This document shows, one piece after another, positions 16,070 through 25,571 of a stretch of 64,000 nt of DNA. The stretch spans positions 868,001 through 932,000 of the forward strand of contig NC_021291.1 in NCBI RefSeq assembly GCF_000319575.2, given 5' to 3'. Made by a program: the position numbers and the translations under genes. Source of the DNA: Spiribacter salinus M19-40. GTDB lineage: Bacteria; Pseudomonadota; Gammaproteobacteria; Nitrococcales; Nitrococcaceae. How positions within the stretch are numbered: position 1 is the first letter of the stretch; each line of letters starts with the position of its first letter. The notes beneath the pieces are model-generated. The model saw only the letters and a list, made by a program, of their open reading frames with translations, did not search any database and had not been told where the DNA came from.

Positions 16070-17073
16070 CCGCGTCGCGTCACCCGCCGGGACAATGGAT
16101 GCCGCCGACACCAAAAATGCCAATGGGCCCAGGGGCCCAAGCTCAAACGCTCACTGTTGCCGGAATAGAGATTGATGCGCGCACTACCCGCCTGCGCCGC
16201 CTTGACCAGTCTGGGGGCGATCAATGTCTCAAACCGCTCAACCGCGGCCATCCAGCCCGCGGCATCACCAGCAACGAGCGCGGCTTCGGCGTCAGTCCAG
16301 ATCAGTGTTATCTCACCGTTGTCGGCACCCAGGCCCGTGTCGACCCCCTCGAGTGCGGTTCCACCTAAGGTGGCCAGTCCCTGACTCAGGGCGTCGTCAC
16401 CCACCACCCGGTCGGATGCGAGCTCGCTTGGGGCTGCGGATGGCCCACCACCCCAGAACCATAATCCATTGATTGCAACCTCGCCGCGTGCCTCCCGTTG
16501 TTGATTGACGGGATGGTCATGCAAAAACATCTGCATCTCATTAAGAAGCTGTCGCCAGCGGCGGAACGCCACCTCGTCGGGCAGCACCGTATCCAGGTAA
16601 TAACCGGCCACCTGCGCCAGGGCTGGCAAATCGGGCCCGGGCGGTTCATCCACCAGCAACAGCCAGTCCGCGCCATTGCTCCACAGCGTTAAGCCATCGG
16701 CCCCAAACGTGTGGTTGAACGCGTCGACGAGCTGGGTCGACTCTTCCGGTAAGGGTTCAAACTCCGGCCCAGCGAACAGCAAAAGACGATCACGATCTGG
16801 CCGCAGATGAACGGGTGCCGCGCGATAGCCGTAGCCGGATAAAGGAAGACCCTGCCCTGCGGCGACCAGCGGACCGGGCGCGGGGAGCGATGGGTGGACT
16901 GAGGCGAGTAGGGTTTCGGTATCCACGCCCGCTGCCGGCTCACGCCGCGCGTGCGCCACCAGCCATTCAAGCTGCGGGAAGGGGCCAGCATCGGAAAGTG
17001 CATCAGCCAGGGTGCCGGGGACCGGCCCGAGCAGGCGTGGCGCAATGCACTCAATCTGCTGGGGCACGGGCAC
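16066..17073 (-). CDS. RpfE-like conserved protein (annotated in databases as phosphoglycerate mutase-related)
   Basis: About 335 residues. Recognisable landmarks are LLLFAGPEFEPLPEESTQLV, FLHDHPVNQQREARGEVAIN and GLWFWGGG, which mark a gammaproteobacterial family often labelled regulatory protein RpfE or phosphoglycerate mutase-like because of distant alkaline-phosphatase-superfamily resemblance. No metal-ligand set of a working mutase is evident. In Xanthomonas the rpfE gene also lies beside recJ, and here it is coupled to recJ by an ATGA overlap and follows thrC. There is no ATG near the N-terminus; GTG codons at 17073 and 17067, just after the thrC stop, are the likely starts. Confidence 0.75.
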   Translation of the reverse strand: MPVPQQIECIAPRLLGPVPGTLADALSDAGPFPQLEWLVAHARREPAAGVDTETLLASVHPSLPAPGPLVAAGQGLPLSGYGYRAAPVHLRPDRDRLLLFAGPEFEPLPEESTQLVDAFNHTFGADGLTLWSNGADWLLLVDEPPGPDLPALAQVAGYYLDTVLPDEVAFRRWRQLLNEMQMFLHDHPVNQQREARGEVAINGLWFWGGGPSAAPSELASDRVVGDDALSQGLATLGGTALEGVDTGLGADNGEITLIWTDAEAALVAGDAAGWMAAVERFETLIAPRLVKAAQAGSARINLYSGNSERLSLGPWAHWHFWCRRHPLSRRVTRRG

Positions 17074-17077
17074 CGCC

Positions 17078-18217
17078 TTAGTCCAACCGACGGAGGATTG
17101 CCTCGCGCACCGCGGTCGAATTCGCATCCACCGTGGAAACTGCTGCTTCGGCCCGGCGTTGAGCCACATCCGGATCCTTCAAACCATGTCCCGTGAGGGT
17201 ACAGACCACTGTACTACCCGGCTCGATATGCCCGGCGCGGATATCCCGCAGCGCGCCCGCAACCGATACGGCAGAGGCGGGCTCACAGAACACCCCCTCA
17301 CGACTGGCGAGCAACCACTGTGTTTCCAGGATCTGCTCATCGGTAAACTCATCAAACCAGCCGCCCGACTCTTCCGAGGCCGACTTGGCGTAATCCCAGC
17401 TCTGGGGGGCACCGATCCGAATGGCTGTCGCAATCGTCTCGGGATGGCTCACCGGCCCCCCGCGCAAAAATGGCGCTGAGCCACTTGCTTGATAGCCCAA
17501 CATAACGGGCCGGGACGACACGGCCGCCTGATGGTACTGACAGTCGCCAGCACAGAAGGCGCAGGCAGCCGTACCGGCCTCTCCAGGCGCCTTGGCCATT
17601 TCCGTATACCCCATCCAGTACGCGGTGATATTACCCGCGTTGCCCACTGGCAGACAGTGGTAGTCCGGCGCACGGCCCAACGCCTCGCAAATCTCGAACG
17701 CCGCGGTTTTCTGGCCCTGCAACCGATAGGGGTTGACCGAGTTGACCAGGCTGACCGGTGCCTGCTGAGCCATTTCCTTGACGATCCGCATACCGTCATC
17801 GAAATTGCCGCGGATCTGCATGACCTCGGCACCATGCATGATGGCCTGGGCCAGCTTGCCCATGGCGATCTTGCCATCCGGAATTAATACAAACGCCCGG
17901 ATACCGGCCCGGGCGGCATACGCGGCCGCCGAGGCCGAGGTGTTACCGGTCGAGGCGCAGATGATGGCCTGGCTGCCCTCGGCAACCGCCTGCGTGACCG
18001 CGACGGTCATCCCGCGGTCCTTGAATGAACCGGTGGGGTTCAGGCCCTCGAATTTAACGTAGAGCGCGACCTCGCGACCCAGATCAGACACCAGATTATC
18101 GAGTCGGATCAGCGGGGTGTTGCCCTCGCCCAAACTGATGGGCCGCGCATCGGCCGCTAACGGCAAGCGATCGCCGTAGGCCCCAATTAACCCGGTGTAG
18201 CGTTTGGTGTCGGTCAT
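17078..18217 (-). CDS. thrC: Threonine synthase with a Cys/His-containing insertion
   Basis: A 379-residue PLP enzyme (Bacillus-type) converting O-phosphohomoserine to threonine. [11 protein letters not shown] carries the PLP lysine (Lys66), and [14 protein letters not shown] and [16 protein letters not shown] are intact. Between residues 211 and 235 there is an extra segment with C219, C222, C226 and H229 ([12 protein letters not shown]) before the normal [18 protein letters not shown] continues. This spacing resembles a small metal-binding knuckle. The start overlaps the hom stop by four bases, and the gene forms an operon alaC-hom-thrC. Confidence 0.94.
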   Translation of the reverse strand: MTDTKRYTGLIGAYGDRLPLAADARPISLGEGNTPLIRLDNLVSDLGREVALYVKFEGLNPTGSFKDRGMTVAVTQAVAEGSQAIICASTGNTSASAAAYAARAGIRAFVLIPDGKIAMGKLAQAIMHGAEVMQIRGNFDDGMRIVKEMAQQAPVSLVNSVNPYRLQGQKTAAFEICEALGRAPDYHCLPVGNAGNITAYWMGYTEMAKAPGEAGTAACAFCAGDCQYHQAAVSSRPVMLGYQASGSAPFLRGGPVSHPETIATAIRIGAPQSWDYAKSASEESGGWFDEFTDEQILETQWLLASREGVFCEPASAVSVAGALRDIRAGHIEPGSTVVCTLTGHGLKDPDVAQRRAEAAVSTVDANSTAVREAILRRLD

Positions 18218-19524
18218 GCCAGCGTCTCCACACGAATACGCACCAGGCTGCCGTGCACTGCATCCAGCGCCTCAATGGCCTGACAGGCTGCATCCATCTT
18301 GGACTCGCGGACCCGATGCGTCAGCAGGATCACCGGCACCGTCTCGGCCCCTGGGGCAGGCTGTTTCTGGATCACCGCCTCGATACTGATGCCGGCCTGA
18401 CTGAGTACGCCGGTGACCTCTGCGAGAACGCCAGGCTCATCCTGCGCTTCAAGCCGAAGGTAGTAGGCGGTGTCCACCGCTTCCATACCCACCACCGGCT
18501 CATCAGAGAGCGAGTGGGACTGGAATGCCAGGTAAGGCACCCGGTTCTCTGGCTCCAGGGTGAACTCGCGCACCACATCCACCAGATCCGCAACCACGGC
18601 TGATGCGGTCGGGTCCGCGCCGGCGCCAGCACCGTAATACAGCGTGGGCCCCAGCGGATCGGCATTCACCATCACTGCGTTCATCACGCCATCCACGTTT
18701 GCGAGCAACTGGCGCTCCGGTAGCAGGGTTGGGTGCACGCGCAACCCGATGCCGTCCCCTTCCCGCCGGCAGATCCCAAGGTGTTTGATACGAAAACCCA
18801 GCTCACTGGCGTAGGCCACGTCATCGGTGCTGATCTGGCCGATGCCTTCCATGTGGACCTTGTCGAACTGCAAGGGGATGCCAAAAGCGATAGAGGCCAA
18901 GATGGTGAGCTTGTGCGCCGCATCCACGCCCTCCACATCGAACGTCGGGTCGGCTTCGGCGTACCCGAGACGCTGCGCCTCGGCGAGGACTTCACCGAAC
19001 TCACGGCCTGCATACAGCATTTCGGAGAGAATGAAATTGCTGGTGCCGTTAATGATACCGGCTAGCCACTCAATCCGATTACCTACCAGGCCCTCGCGCA
19101 CGGCCTTAATAATCGGGATGCCACCCGCTACCGCCGCCTCGAACCCGACCGTGACACCATTGTCTCGGGCCCGGGCAAAAATCTCGTTACCGTGCAGCGC
19201 AATCAGCGCCTTGTTGGCTGTCACGACGTGCTTGCCGCGCTCGATCGCCCGCAAAGTGAGTTCCTTGGCGAGGTCAACGCCACCAATGAGCTCAACGATG
19301 ATTTCTGTATCAGGGTCATCCACCACGGCAAAGGCATCGTATTCAAGGCGCATGTGCTCGGTACTACAGGTCCGCGCCCGATCCGGGTGACGGGCTGCTG
19401 CATGAACCACATCAATGGGCCGCCCGGCACGCCGCGTGATCTCATCGCGATTGCGCTCAAGCAGATTGACGGTGCCTCCGCCTACTGTGCCTAGGCCAAG
19501 CAGGCCTACCTTTACCGGCTGCAA
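18214..19524 (-). CDS. hom: Homoserine dehydrogenase
   Basis: A 436-residue monofunctional homoserine dehydrogenase (not fused to aspartokinase) that reduces aspartate semialdehyde to homoserine. The NAD(P)-binding [16 protein letters not shown] is at residues 7-22. [38 protein letters not shown], and [20 protein letters not shown] are typical. A C-terminal ACT domain (about 350-430, starting [20 protein letters not shown]) should sense threonine. It overlaps alaC by 13 bases and thrC by four, as expected for coupled expression of the threonine branch. Confidence 0.97.
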   Translation of the reverse strand: MQPVKVGLLGLGTVGGGTVNLLERNRDEITRRAGRPIDVVHAAARHPDRARTCSTEHMRLEYDAFAVVDDPDTEIIVELIGGVDLAKELTLRAIERGKHVVTANKALIALHGNEIFARARDNGVTVGFEAAVAGGIPIIKAVREGLVGNRIEWLAGIINGTSNFILSEMLYAGREFGEVLAEAQRLGYAEADPTFDVEGVDAAHKLTILASIAFGIPLQFDKVHMEGIGQISTDDVAYASELGFRIKHLGICRREGDGIGLRVHPTLLPERQLLANVDGVMNAVMVNADPLGPTLYYGAGAGADPTASAVVADLVDVVREFTLEPENRVPYLAFQSHSLSDEPVVGMEAVDTAYYLRLEAQDEPGVLAEVTGVLSQAGISIEAVIQKQPAPGAETVPVILLTHRVRESKMDAACQAIEALDAVHGSLVRIRVETLA

Positions 19525-20756
19525 CTGGACTCTCCCGTGTTATGAACATGACCATCCCGCCGGAACATCTGCTTGATGCCCCGGACGGCTTGGCGTGTGC
19601 GGTGCTGATTCTCGATCAACCCGAAGCGGACATACTCATCCCCGTATTCACCGAAACCGATACCGGGCGAGACAGCAACACCCGCATCCCGCAGCAGTTT
19701 CTTCGAGAACTCGAGCGAGCCCATGTCGCGGTATGGCTCGGGGATCTGCGCCCAGACGAACATGGTCGCCTTGGGCTTTTCGACTGGCCAGCCAGCGGCT
19801 TGCAGCCCGTCGCAAAGCACATCCCGGCGCGCCTGATACGTATCCCGAATCTCAGTGACGCATTCCTGCGGACCCTCGAGCGCGTGGATCGCTGCCACCT
19901 GGATGGGAGTAAACATGCCGTAGTCGAGATACGATTTCATTCGGGCCAGCGCGGCAATGACCTGAGCATTGCCGCAAACAAAGCCGACTCGCCAACCCGG
20001 CATGTTATAGCTCTTCGATAGCGAGAAGGACTCCACGGCCACCTCCCGCGCGCCCTCGACCTGAAGAATAGAAGGCGCCTCGTAGCCGTCGTAGACCAGA
20101 TCCGCATAAGCCAGATCATGAACGATCCAGATGCCGTGCTCCCGACAGATCGCGACCACGCGCTCGAAGAACTCAAGCTCAACGCATTGCGCCGTCGGGT
20201 TGGCCGGGAAATTGAGGATCAGCATCTTCGGCTTCGGCCAGGTGTCCTTAATGGCCTTTTCCAGCTCCGTGAAGAAATCCCCCCCCTGCACCAGGGGCAC
20301 ATGGCGGATGTCCGCGCCCGCGATCACGATGCCGTAAGGATGAATGGGATACGCCGGGTTGGGCACTAACACCGCATCGCCGGGCCCCAGTGTCGCCAGG
20401 GCGAGGTGAGCTAGCCCTTCCTTGGACCCGATGGTGACGATGGCCTCGCTCTCTGGGTCAAGCGCGACATCGTAGCGTCGGTGGTACCAGCGCGTGATGG
20501 CTCGGCGCAGACGCGGGATGCCTCGAGACATGGAGTAGCGATGGGTATCCGGCCGTTGGGCCGCCTCCACCAGCTTCTCGACGATATGCGGTGGCGTGGG
20601 CAGATCCGGGTTGCCCATACCGAAGTCGACGATGTCTTCTCCCCGGGCCCGGGCCTGCGCTTTCAACTCGTTCACGATGTTGAAAACATAAGGTGGCAGG
20701 CGCTTGATGCGCTGGAATTCCTCGTTCAAGCCGATCCCCTGGGTTGCGATGTCCAT
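19512..20756 (-). CDS. alaC: Aminotransferase, AlaC-type (glutamate-pyruvate)
   Basis: A 414-residue fold type I class I/II aminotransferase. [17 protein letters not shown] opens the substrate domain, [10 protein letters not shown] is the cofactor-phosphate loop, and Lys248 in [17 protein letters not shown] binds PLP. Sequence style matches AlaC/YfdZ, which makes alanine from pyruvate and glutamate. In this group of bacteria the gene is often placed directly before hom, so a role supplying or balancing aspartate-family amino acids is also possible. It is the promoter-proximal gene of the operon. Confidence 0.9.
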   Translation of the reverse strand: MDIATQGIGLNEEFQRIKRLPPYVFNIVNELKAQARARGEDIVDFGMGNPDLPTPPHIVEKLVEAAQRPDTHRYSMSRGIPRLRRAITRWYHRRYDVALDPESEAIVTIGSKEGLAHLALATLGPGDAVLVPNPAYPIHPYGIVIAGADIRHVPLVQGGDFFTELEKAIKDTWPKPKMLILNFPANPTAQCVELEFFERVVAICREHGIWIVHDLAYADLVYDGYEAPSILQVEGAREVAVESFSLSKSYNMPGWRVGFVCGNAQVIAALARMKSYLDYGMFTPIQVAAIHALEGPQECVTEIRDTYQARRDVLCDGLQAAGWPVEKPKATMFVWAQIPEPYRDMGSLEFSKKLLRDAGVAVSPGIGFGEYGDEYVRFGLIENQHRTRQAVRGIKQMFRRDGHVHNTGESSCSR

Positions 20757-20770
20757 ATGATAACCGGTGA

Positions 20771-20799
20771 ACGCTAAATTTGCCCCCTGTGCGTGTCAA
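20771..20799 (-). promoter_or_regulatory. Candidate promoter of the alaC-hom-thrC operon
   Basis: A consensus -35 TTGACA (20794-20799 on the minus strand) is followed after 17 bases by TAGCGT (20771-20776), which matches the -10 consensus only at its ends. The start would lie close to the alaC ATG, leaving no room for a leader-peptide attenuator. Confidence 0.5.
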
Positions 20800-20846
20800 A
20801 TGGACGCTCCTTGCTCAACCCCAAAGCCGGCGGCTATCGTTGCCTA

Positions 20847-21248
20847 ATGAAAATGAGTATGGACAGCGCGGAGGGTGCGTACCGCATCCTCGGCTACAGC
20901 GATGGCGAGATCCGGATCAACGATGCGCGATATAGCGCCAGTCTCCTGGTCAGCCCGGATACCCTGGTCACTGAGTGGGGCCCGACGAGCCTCGAGGCTC
21001 TAACGAGCGATCATCTACAGACCGTCAGCGAGCTGGCGCCCGAAGTGGTGCTGCTCGGGACGGGCGCCCAGCAGAGTTTCCCGGGCCGGGAGCTCATGCT
21101 TTCGCTAATGCGCGGTGGCATCGGTCTAGAGGTCATGGACACCGCCTCCGCGTGCCGAACCTATAACCTGCTGATGTCAGAGGGCCGTCGCGTGGTCGCC
21201 GCGCTCATCTTGGATGGTGGCGAGCTTACTGGCACTCAGGGGAGATAG
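20847..21248 (+). CDS. Mth938-like domain protein (DUF498)
   Basis: A 133-residue soluble protein of the Mth938/NDUFAF3-like family. The central TEWGPTSLEALTSDHLQTV, VVLLGTGAQQSFPG and GIGLEVMDTASACRTYNLL are diagnostic. The mitochondrial relative helps assemble complex I, while the bacterial role is not settled. ATGs at 20847 and 20853 are both plausible starts and no strong ribosome site distinguishes them. The last 13 bases overlap the convergent nlpD gene. Confidence 0.85.
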   Translation: MKMSMDSAEGAYRILGYSDGEIRINDARYSASLLVSPDTLVTEWGPTSLEALTSDHLQTVSELAPEVVLLGTGAQQSFPGRELMLSLMRGGIGLEVMDTASACRTYNLLMSEGRRVVAALILDGGELTGTQGR

Positions 21249-21919
21249 CTCGCCGGATTCACGGGATCGCCCTGCTGGCGGATCTCGAAATGCAGATGAC
21301 CCGCGCGCTCACCATCAGTGGCCACCCGGGCGATCGCATCGCCGCCCTCGACCCGCTCACCCTCGCCCACGAGCAGTTCGCTGTTATAGCCGTAGGCTGT
21401 AAGAAACTGGTCGTTGTGCTTGATAATCACCAAATTACCGTAGCCACGCAGTCCGCTGCCGCTGTAGACCACATCGCCGCCACCGGCAGCCGCGACGACG
21501 CTACCCGGCTCCGCGCCAATGCGAATCCCCCGCTTGCCGATCGCATTGGCGTCGTACGCCCCGACAATCTCCCCTTCCACAGGCCACTGCCAGGCAATCG
21601 GCCCGCTCAGCCCGCTGCTCTGCGCGCTGGACTGTGTTTGACCGCTGCCCGTATCAGCTGGGCCACTCAGCACCAGTTCCTGGCCTGCGAAGATCAGATC
21701 TGCCGAGCGCAGATCGTTCCAGCGGGCGACATCCCGAAAGTCGAGGCCGTATTGCCAGGCGATTTGATAGAGCGTCTCGCCTCGCTCAACCACATGCACG
21801 TCGCCCGCAACCACGTCAGTGTCCGCCTGACGCAGCGCCCGATCACTCGCATAGTCGAATTCCGTGCAGCCAGCGAGGATCATCACCACAGCCAGCAGGA
21901 CGCCGCCGCGAACCTTCAT
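21236..21919 (-). CDS. nlpD: NlpD-like LysM/LytM lipoprotein with degenerate peptidase site
   Basis: A 227-residue lipoprotein: signal peptide with lipobox LAGC (Cys18), a LysM domain (about 42-86; VHVVERGETLYQIAWQYGLD) and a LytM/M23 domain (about 110-225). The zinc ligands of active M23 enzymes are not conserved: the usual HxGxD region reads KRGIRIG and the YAHL histidine is replaced in AYGYN, though HLHFE remains. In E. coli NlpD is an inactive LytM protein that activates the amidase AmiC at the division septum, and this protein should work the same way. The ATG at 21919 overlaps the yqaA stop. The rpoS gene that normally follows is absent. Confidence 0.9.
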   Translation of the reverse strand: MKVRGGVLLAVVMILAGCTEFDYASDRALRQADTDVVAGDVHVVERGETLYQIAWQYGLDFRDVARWNDLRSADLIFAGQELVLSGPADTGSGQTQSSAQSSGLSGPIAWQWPVEGEIVGAYDANAIGKRGIRIGAEPGSVVAAAGGGDVVYSGSGLRGYGNLVIIKHNDQFLTAYGYNSELLVGEGERVEGGDAIARVATDGERAGHLHFEIRQQGDPVNPASYLP

Positions 21920-22494
21920 AGCGAGACCGCGAGGACGACCACAACCAGAGCCAGCACGGTCAACCAACCGATCCGCTCCATGTAGCGCCGCAGCCAGGGT
22001 TCCGCCCTTGGCCCACCCCAGGCCAGCACGCTTGCCACCAGGTAGAAGCGGGCCCCGCGCCCCAACAGCGAGGCCAGCACGAACGGCAGCCAGGCGATGG
22101 CCATTGCACCGGCCGCGATCGTGAAGATCTTGTAAGGAATCGGTGAAAAGCCCGCAACGAGCACGACCCAGAATCCCCAGTCAACAAACCAGCTGCGCGC
22201 CATTTCATAGGCGCCGGCATGGCCGGTGTCCACAATCACCGGCATGACAAGCTCCAGGCCCACCACGCCGATCAAATAACCCAGCAAACCACCGGCAACG
22301 GAGGTCAGCGTTGTCAGCCCCGCCAGGTGCAAGGCCCGATCCGGGCGCGCCACACTCATCGGCGCCAGCATCACATCCGGGGGAATCGGGAAAAATGAGG
22401 ACTCTGCAAAGCTCAGCGCGCCCAGAAACCAGGGGGCCCGGCGATGTCGAGCCCAGCGCAGAACCGCATCGTACAGCCGTGTGAACACGCCCAT
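21916..22494 (-). CDS. yqaA: YqaA/DedA-family inner-membrane protein
   Basis: A 192-residue integral membrane protein with four or five hydrophobic segments. The DedA/VTT hallmark SFAESSFFPIPPDVML near residue 28 and the GFSPIPYKIFTIAAG re-entrant motif place it with E. coli YqaA. DedA proteins are implicated in lipid-carrier flipping and envelope homeostasis; the YqaA branch is not characterised. It sits between pcm (TAATG overlap) and nlpD (ATGA overlap), so it is part of a translationally coupled envelope and stress cluster. Confidence 0.9.
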   Translation of the reverse strand: MGVFTRLYDAVLRWARHRRAPWFLGALSFAESSFFPIPPDVMLAPMSVARPDRALHLAGLTTLTSVAGGLLGYLIGVVGLELVMPVIVDTGHAGAYEMARSWFVDWGFWVVLVAGFSPIPYKIFTIAAGAMAIAWLPFVLASLLGRGARFYLVASVLAWGGPRAEPWLRRYMERIGWLTVLALVVVVLAVSL

Positions 22495-23156
22495 TACTCC
22501 GTCCCGGCGATCATCGGCACAAAACTCACGGCCTCAACCCCTTCCTCCACCACGGTGTCGCCGCTGCGACGGTAAATGCGCAACTCCTGCGCCTGGCTAT
22601 CACCGACCGGTGCAAGCAGTTCTCCGCCCTCGGCCAGCTGCTCAAGGAGCGGCTCGGGGATCACCGTGGGCGCCGCCGTCAAAATGATCGCATTGAACGG
22701 CCCCGCACTGGCCCAGCCGGCATGGCCGTCGCCGAGCCGTTGCCGGATGTTGGAAAGCCCCAGCTGCCGAAACAGCGCTCGGCTGCGTTCATGGAGCGCG
22801 CGAATCCGCTCAATAGTGTGGACCTGCCCGACCAGCGCCGCGAGAACGGCCGCCTGATAGCCGGAGCCGGTGCCAATCTCAAGGATGCGCTCCGGTATCC
22901 CTTCGCGAATCAGAATTTCTGTCATGCGCGCCACGACAAATGGCTGCGAAATCGTCTGCCCATGACCAATCGGCAGCGAGCTGTCCTCGTAGGCGCGGGA
23001 GGCCAGCGCCTCGTCCACGAACAAATGGCGGGGCACCTGACGAATGACATTCAGCACATGGACATTACGGATACCGGCGTCGCCAAGCCGCCTGGCAAGC
23101 CGCTCACGCGTCCGCTGCGAGGTCATGCCGATACCATCACGCCGGCGGGCATCCAT
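22494..23156 (-). CDS. pcm: Protein-L-isoaspartate O-methyltransferase
   Basis: A SAM-dependent methyltransferase of 220 residues that starts the repair of isoaspartyl damage in aged proteins. RVLNVIR-type N-terminal helices, VDEALASRAYEDSSLPIGHG, QTISQPFVVARM, ILEIGTGSGYQAAVLA (SAM site) and PFNAIILTAA are as in E. coli Pcm (208 residues). The ATG at 23156 overlaps the surE stop by one base (TGATG) and was preferred over an ATG seven codons upstream. The surE-pcm pairing is conserved across the class. Confidence 0.94.
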   Translation of the reverse strand: MDARRRDGIGMTSQRTRERLARRLGDAGIRNVHVLNVIRQVPRHLFVDEALASRAYEDSSLPIGHGQTISQPFVVARMTEILIREGIPERILEIGTGSGYQAAVLAALVGQVHTIERIRALHERSRALFRQLGLSNIRQRLGDGHAGWASAGPFNAIILTAAPTVIPEPLLEQLAEGGELLAPVGDSQAQELRIYRRSGDTVVEEGVEAVSFVPMIAGTE

Positions 23157-23905
23157 CAGCCAAGGCCTCCAATCCAACCCGAGATCTGATCGAGCGCCGG
23201 ATACCGGGTGAGATCGACCTGGATGGGGGTAACTGAGACGAAGCCGCGCGAGACGGCGTTGAAGTCCGTCCCTGGCCCGGCATCTTGCTGCGCCCCGGGT
23301 GGACCAATCCAGTAGATGGGCCGGCCTCGCGGATCCTGCGTGCGAATTGCGGCCTCGGCGCGGTGCCGCTGACCCAGCCGCGTGGCCTCAAAGCCTTCGA
23401 GAGACGCCCAGGGCACATCGGGCACGTTGATATTCAGAATCGTATCGGCCGGCAATGGTTCGTCACTCAGCCGCCGTATGACCCGTCTGGCTACCTCGGC
23501 CGCGGTGTCGTAATGCGTGGGCTCGTGACTGGCCAGCGAGATCGCGATGGCCGGCAGGCCTAAACTTCGGCCCTCCATGGCGGCTGCCACCGTGCCGCTG
23601 TAGAGCACATCGTCGCCGAGGTTCGCCCCCGCGTTGATCCCGGAAACCACCATGTCGGGGAGTTGCTCCAGCAATCCGGTAATGGCGAGATGCACGCAGT
23701 CCGTTGGCGTCCCTTCCACCCGATAGACGGCACCGTATTCATGCGACACCCGAATCGGCCACTCCAGCGTCAGCGAGTTGCTCGCGCCACTGCGATCGCG
23801 TGAGGGCGCTACAACCGTGACCTCCGAGCGCTCGGCCAGGGCCGTCGCCAACGTCTGAATACCGGTGGAGTCATAGCCATCGTCGTTACTGACGAGAATC
23901 CTCAT
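23156..23905 (-). CDS. surE: 5'/3'-nucleotidase SurE
   Basis: A metal-dependent phosphatase of 249 residues acting on nucleoside monophosphates and short polyphosphates. The N-terminal [16 protein letters not shown] with the metal-binding Asp pair, [17 protein letters not shown] and [26 protein letters not shown] are the family signatures, and length is normal. It heads the surE-pcm-yqaA-nlpD operon and is divergent from smr, with 70 bases between the two starts. Confidence 0.96.
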   Translation of the reverse strand: MRILVSNDDGYDSTGIQTLATALAERSEVTVVAPSRDRSGASNSLTLEWPIRVSHEYGAVYRVEGTPTDCVHLAITGLLEQLPDMVVSGINAGANLGDDVLYSGTVAAAMEGRSLGLPAIAISLASHEPTHYDTAAEVARRVIRRLSDEPLPADTILNINVPDVPWASLEGFEATRLGQRHRAEAAIRTQDPRGRPIYWIGPPGAQQDAGPGTDFNAVSRGFVSVTPIQVDLTRYPALDQISGWIGGLG

Positions 23906-23975
23906 AGCGCTCTCTTGTTATCCTTGAACATCGCCCGTGTACTATACCGATCAATGAGCGTTGCGGGAGCCAGTG

Positions 23976-24512
23976 ATGCAGGATGACGACCCGGATACCG
24001 CACTGTTTCGTGCCGCCATGTCGGATGTCCGCCCCATGCGCTCACGCCAGACTGCCGAGCTAAAACGCCGGCGCCCGCCACCCGTGCCCGGACAGCGGCA
24101 TGCCGATGACCGCGCCGTGCTGCGGGAACTCGCTGAGGGCGACCCCGATGGCAATCCGCTTGGCGTGGAGCTGGGCGAAGCACTTGCCTATGCCCGCCCC
24201 GGCCTGCAAAAACGCACCCTCAAGCGACTGCGGCGCGGTGAGTTCAGCGTCATGGCCGAGCTGGATCTCCATGGACAGACGGTTGAACCGGCAAAACGCC
24301 TGCTGCATGACTTCATTAACGAGTGCCATCGTCGCCACCTGGGCTGCGTGCGCGTAATTCATGGCAAGGGCCGACGCTCCTCCAATGCCGGCCCCGTGCT
24401 TAAAGGCCAGGTCGACCGCTGGCTACGCCAGCGCGATGACGTGCTGGCCTTTTGCTCCGCACGGCCCGTGGACGGGGGAACGGGCGCCCTCTATGTCCTA
24501 CTCAGGCGCTGA
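23976..24512 (+). CDS. Smr-domain protein
   Basis: A 178-residue protein with a basic, Pro/Arg-rich N-terminal half (RRRPPPVPGQRHADD) and a C-terminal Smr domain: AELDLHGQTVEPAKRLL, VRVIHGKGRRS and a closing [12 protein letters not shown]. Smr domains are nucleases or RNA-binding modules; E. coli SmrB cuts mRNA at collided ribosomes, and this size and layout fit SmrA/SmrB. The ATG at 23976 follows GGGAG by six bases. It lies on the plus strand between truD and surE and overlaps truD by 15 bases at the 3' end. Confidence 0.9.
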   Translation: MQDDDPDTALFRAAMSDVRPMRSRQTAELKRRRPPPVPGQRHADDRAVLRELAEGDPDGNPLGVELGEALAYARPGLQKRTLKRLRRGEFSVMAELDLHGQTVEPAKRLLHDFINECHRRHLGCVRVIHGKGRRSSNAGPVLKGQVDRWLRQRDDVLAFCSARPVDGGTGALYVLLRR

Positions 24513-25571
24513 CCAGGTCACCAGCTCCCGTAACACGGTGGTGGCATAGGCCCCACGCGGCAACCTGCAGGTGATCACCAGCGTTTGTGGCGCAGGCCAG
24601 GCCCAGGCGAGCTCCCCAACACTCAGCCGAAGCGCACGTCGGGCGGCATCAAGCCCCTGGGCGGTCAGGCCGTCCACAGCCGCTGCCAGGCAAGGCGTTT
24701 GTTTGTCTTCCCAGTCGGCCAGCGCCGCCGGCAACCGCAGGGCATCCGCCCGACGGCCAGGCAACGGGCCCGTGGCGTGAACGTGCAAGCCGGCCATACG
24801 CCGCGCCAGTGAGTCCGCAGGCTCCTCACTTGCCGGGAACAGACTGCCGCGCCCATCGAGGACCATCAGGTCGTCCGCTATGGCTTGATTCCAGCTGCCA
24901 TCGAGCACGCGCGCCGCTAGCACCCGATTAAAGACCTCGCTACGCAGCGCCGAGAGCTGCATGCTGCGATCACTCCGACCCCGGGGGCGCCTACCCCCGG
25001 TTAACCAGTCAACCGCGGCCGAGAGGTTGCGACCGCCGCGTCCGAACCGCTGCGGGCCAAAGTAATTGGGGACACCACAGCGCGCCACCCTGGCAAGCCG
25101 GCTACTCACCGCTCTCGGGTCCAGGCTCGCCTCGCGCAGCGTCAGCCGAAAGCGATTGCCCTGCAAGGCACCGATTCGCAGCTTGCGGCGGTGGCGCTCA
25201 ACGCTCAACACCACCAGACCCTCACCGATTGGCCCGGTCTCCGGTAATGCGGCATTCACTGGCCAGGGCACACTGAGCCATTGCCGCGTCACGGCCTGTC
25301 GATCTTTACGACCGGCGTAACCCATCTCACGCCGCGGGCAGTCCCACGCGCGCGCAAGCTGCTGCATCGCGTCCGCGGTACTCAAGCCGCACTTTTCGAT
25401 CTCAACGAGCAGATGCGGGCCTTCGCCATCCGCACGATAGCCAAGCACCTCGGTCACCTGAAAATCTGCGGGAGAGGCCGCCACCCGGGCCTGTCCCAGC
25501 GGTGCGCCCCAGGCGTTTACCGGCGTTATCGGGCTAATGGGCCCCGTCAGGCCAGCCGTCGGCTCACTCAC
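24498..25571 (-). CDS. truD: tRNA pseudouridine(13) synthase TruD
   Basis: A 357-residue pseudouridine synthase of the TruD family, which modifies U13 of tRNA-Glu. [29 protein letters not shown] with the catalytic aspartate of the GRKDR motif, [16 protein letters not shown] and [14 protein letters not shown] are all present. Length fits E. coli TruD (349). The start overlaps the ispF stop by four bases (ATGA). It is the last gene of the long minus-strand block. Confidence 0.96.
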   Translation of the reverse strand: MSEPTAGLTGPISPITPVNAWGAPLGQARVAASPADFQVTEVLGYRADGEGPHLLVEIEKCGLSTADAMQQLARAWDCPRREMGYAGRKDRQAVTRQWLSVPWPVNAALPETGPIGEGLVVLSVERHRRKLRIGALQGNRFRLTLREASLDPRAVSSRLARVARCGVPNYFGPQRFGRGGRNLSAAVDWLTGGRRPRGRSDRSMQLSALRSEVFNRVLAARVLDGSWNQAIADDLMVLDGRGSLFPASEEPADSLARRMAGLHVHATGPLPGRRADALRLPAALADWEDKQTPCLAAAVDGLTAQGLDAARRALRLSVGELAWAWPAPQTLVITCRLPRGAYATTVLRELVTWSAPE

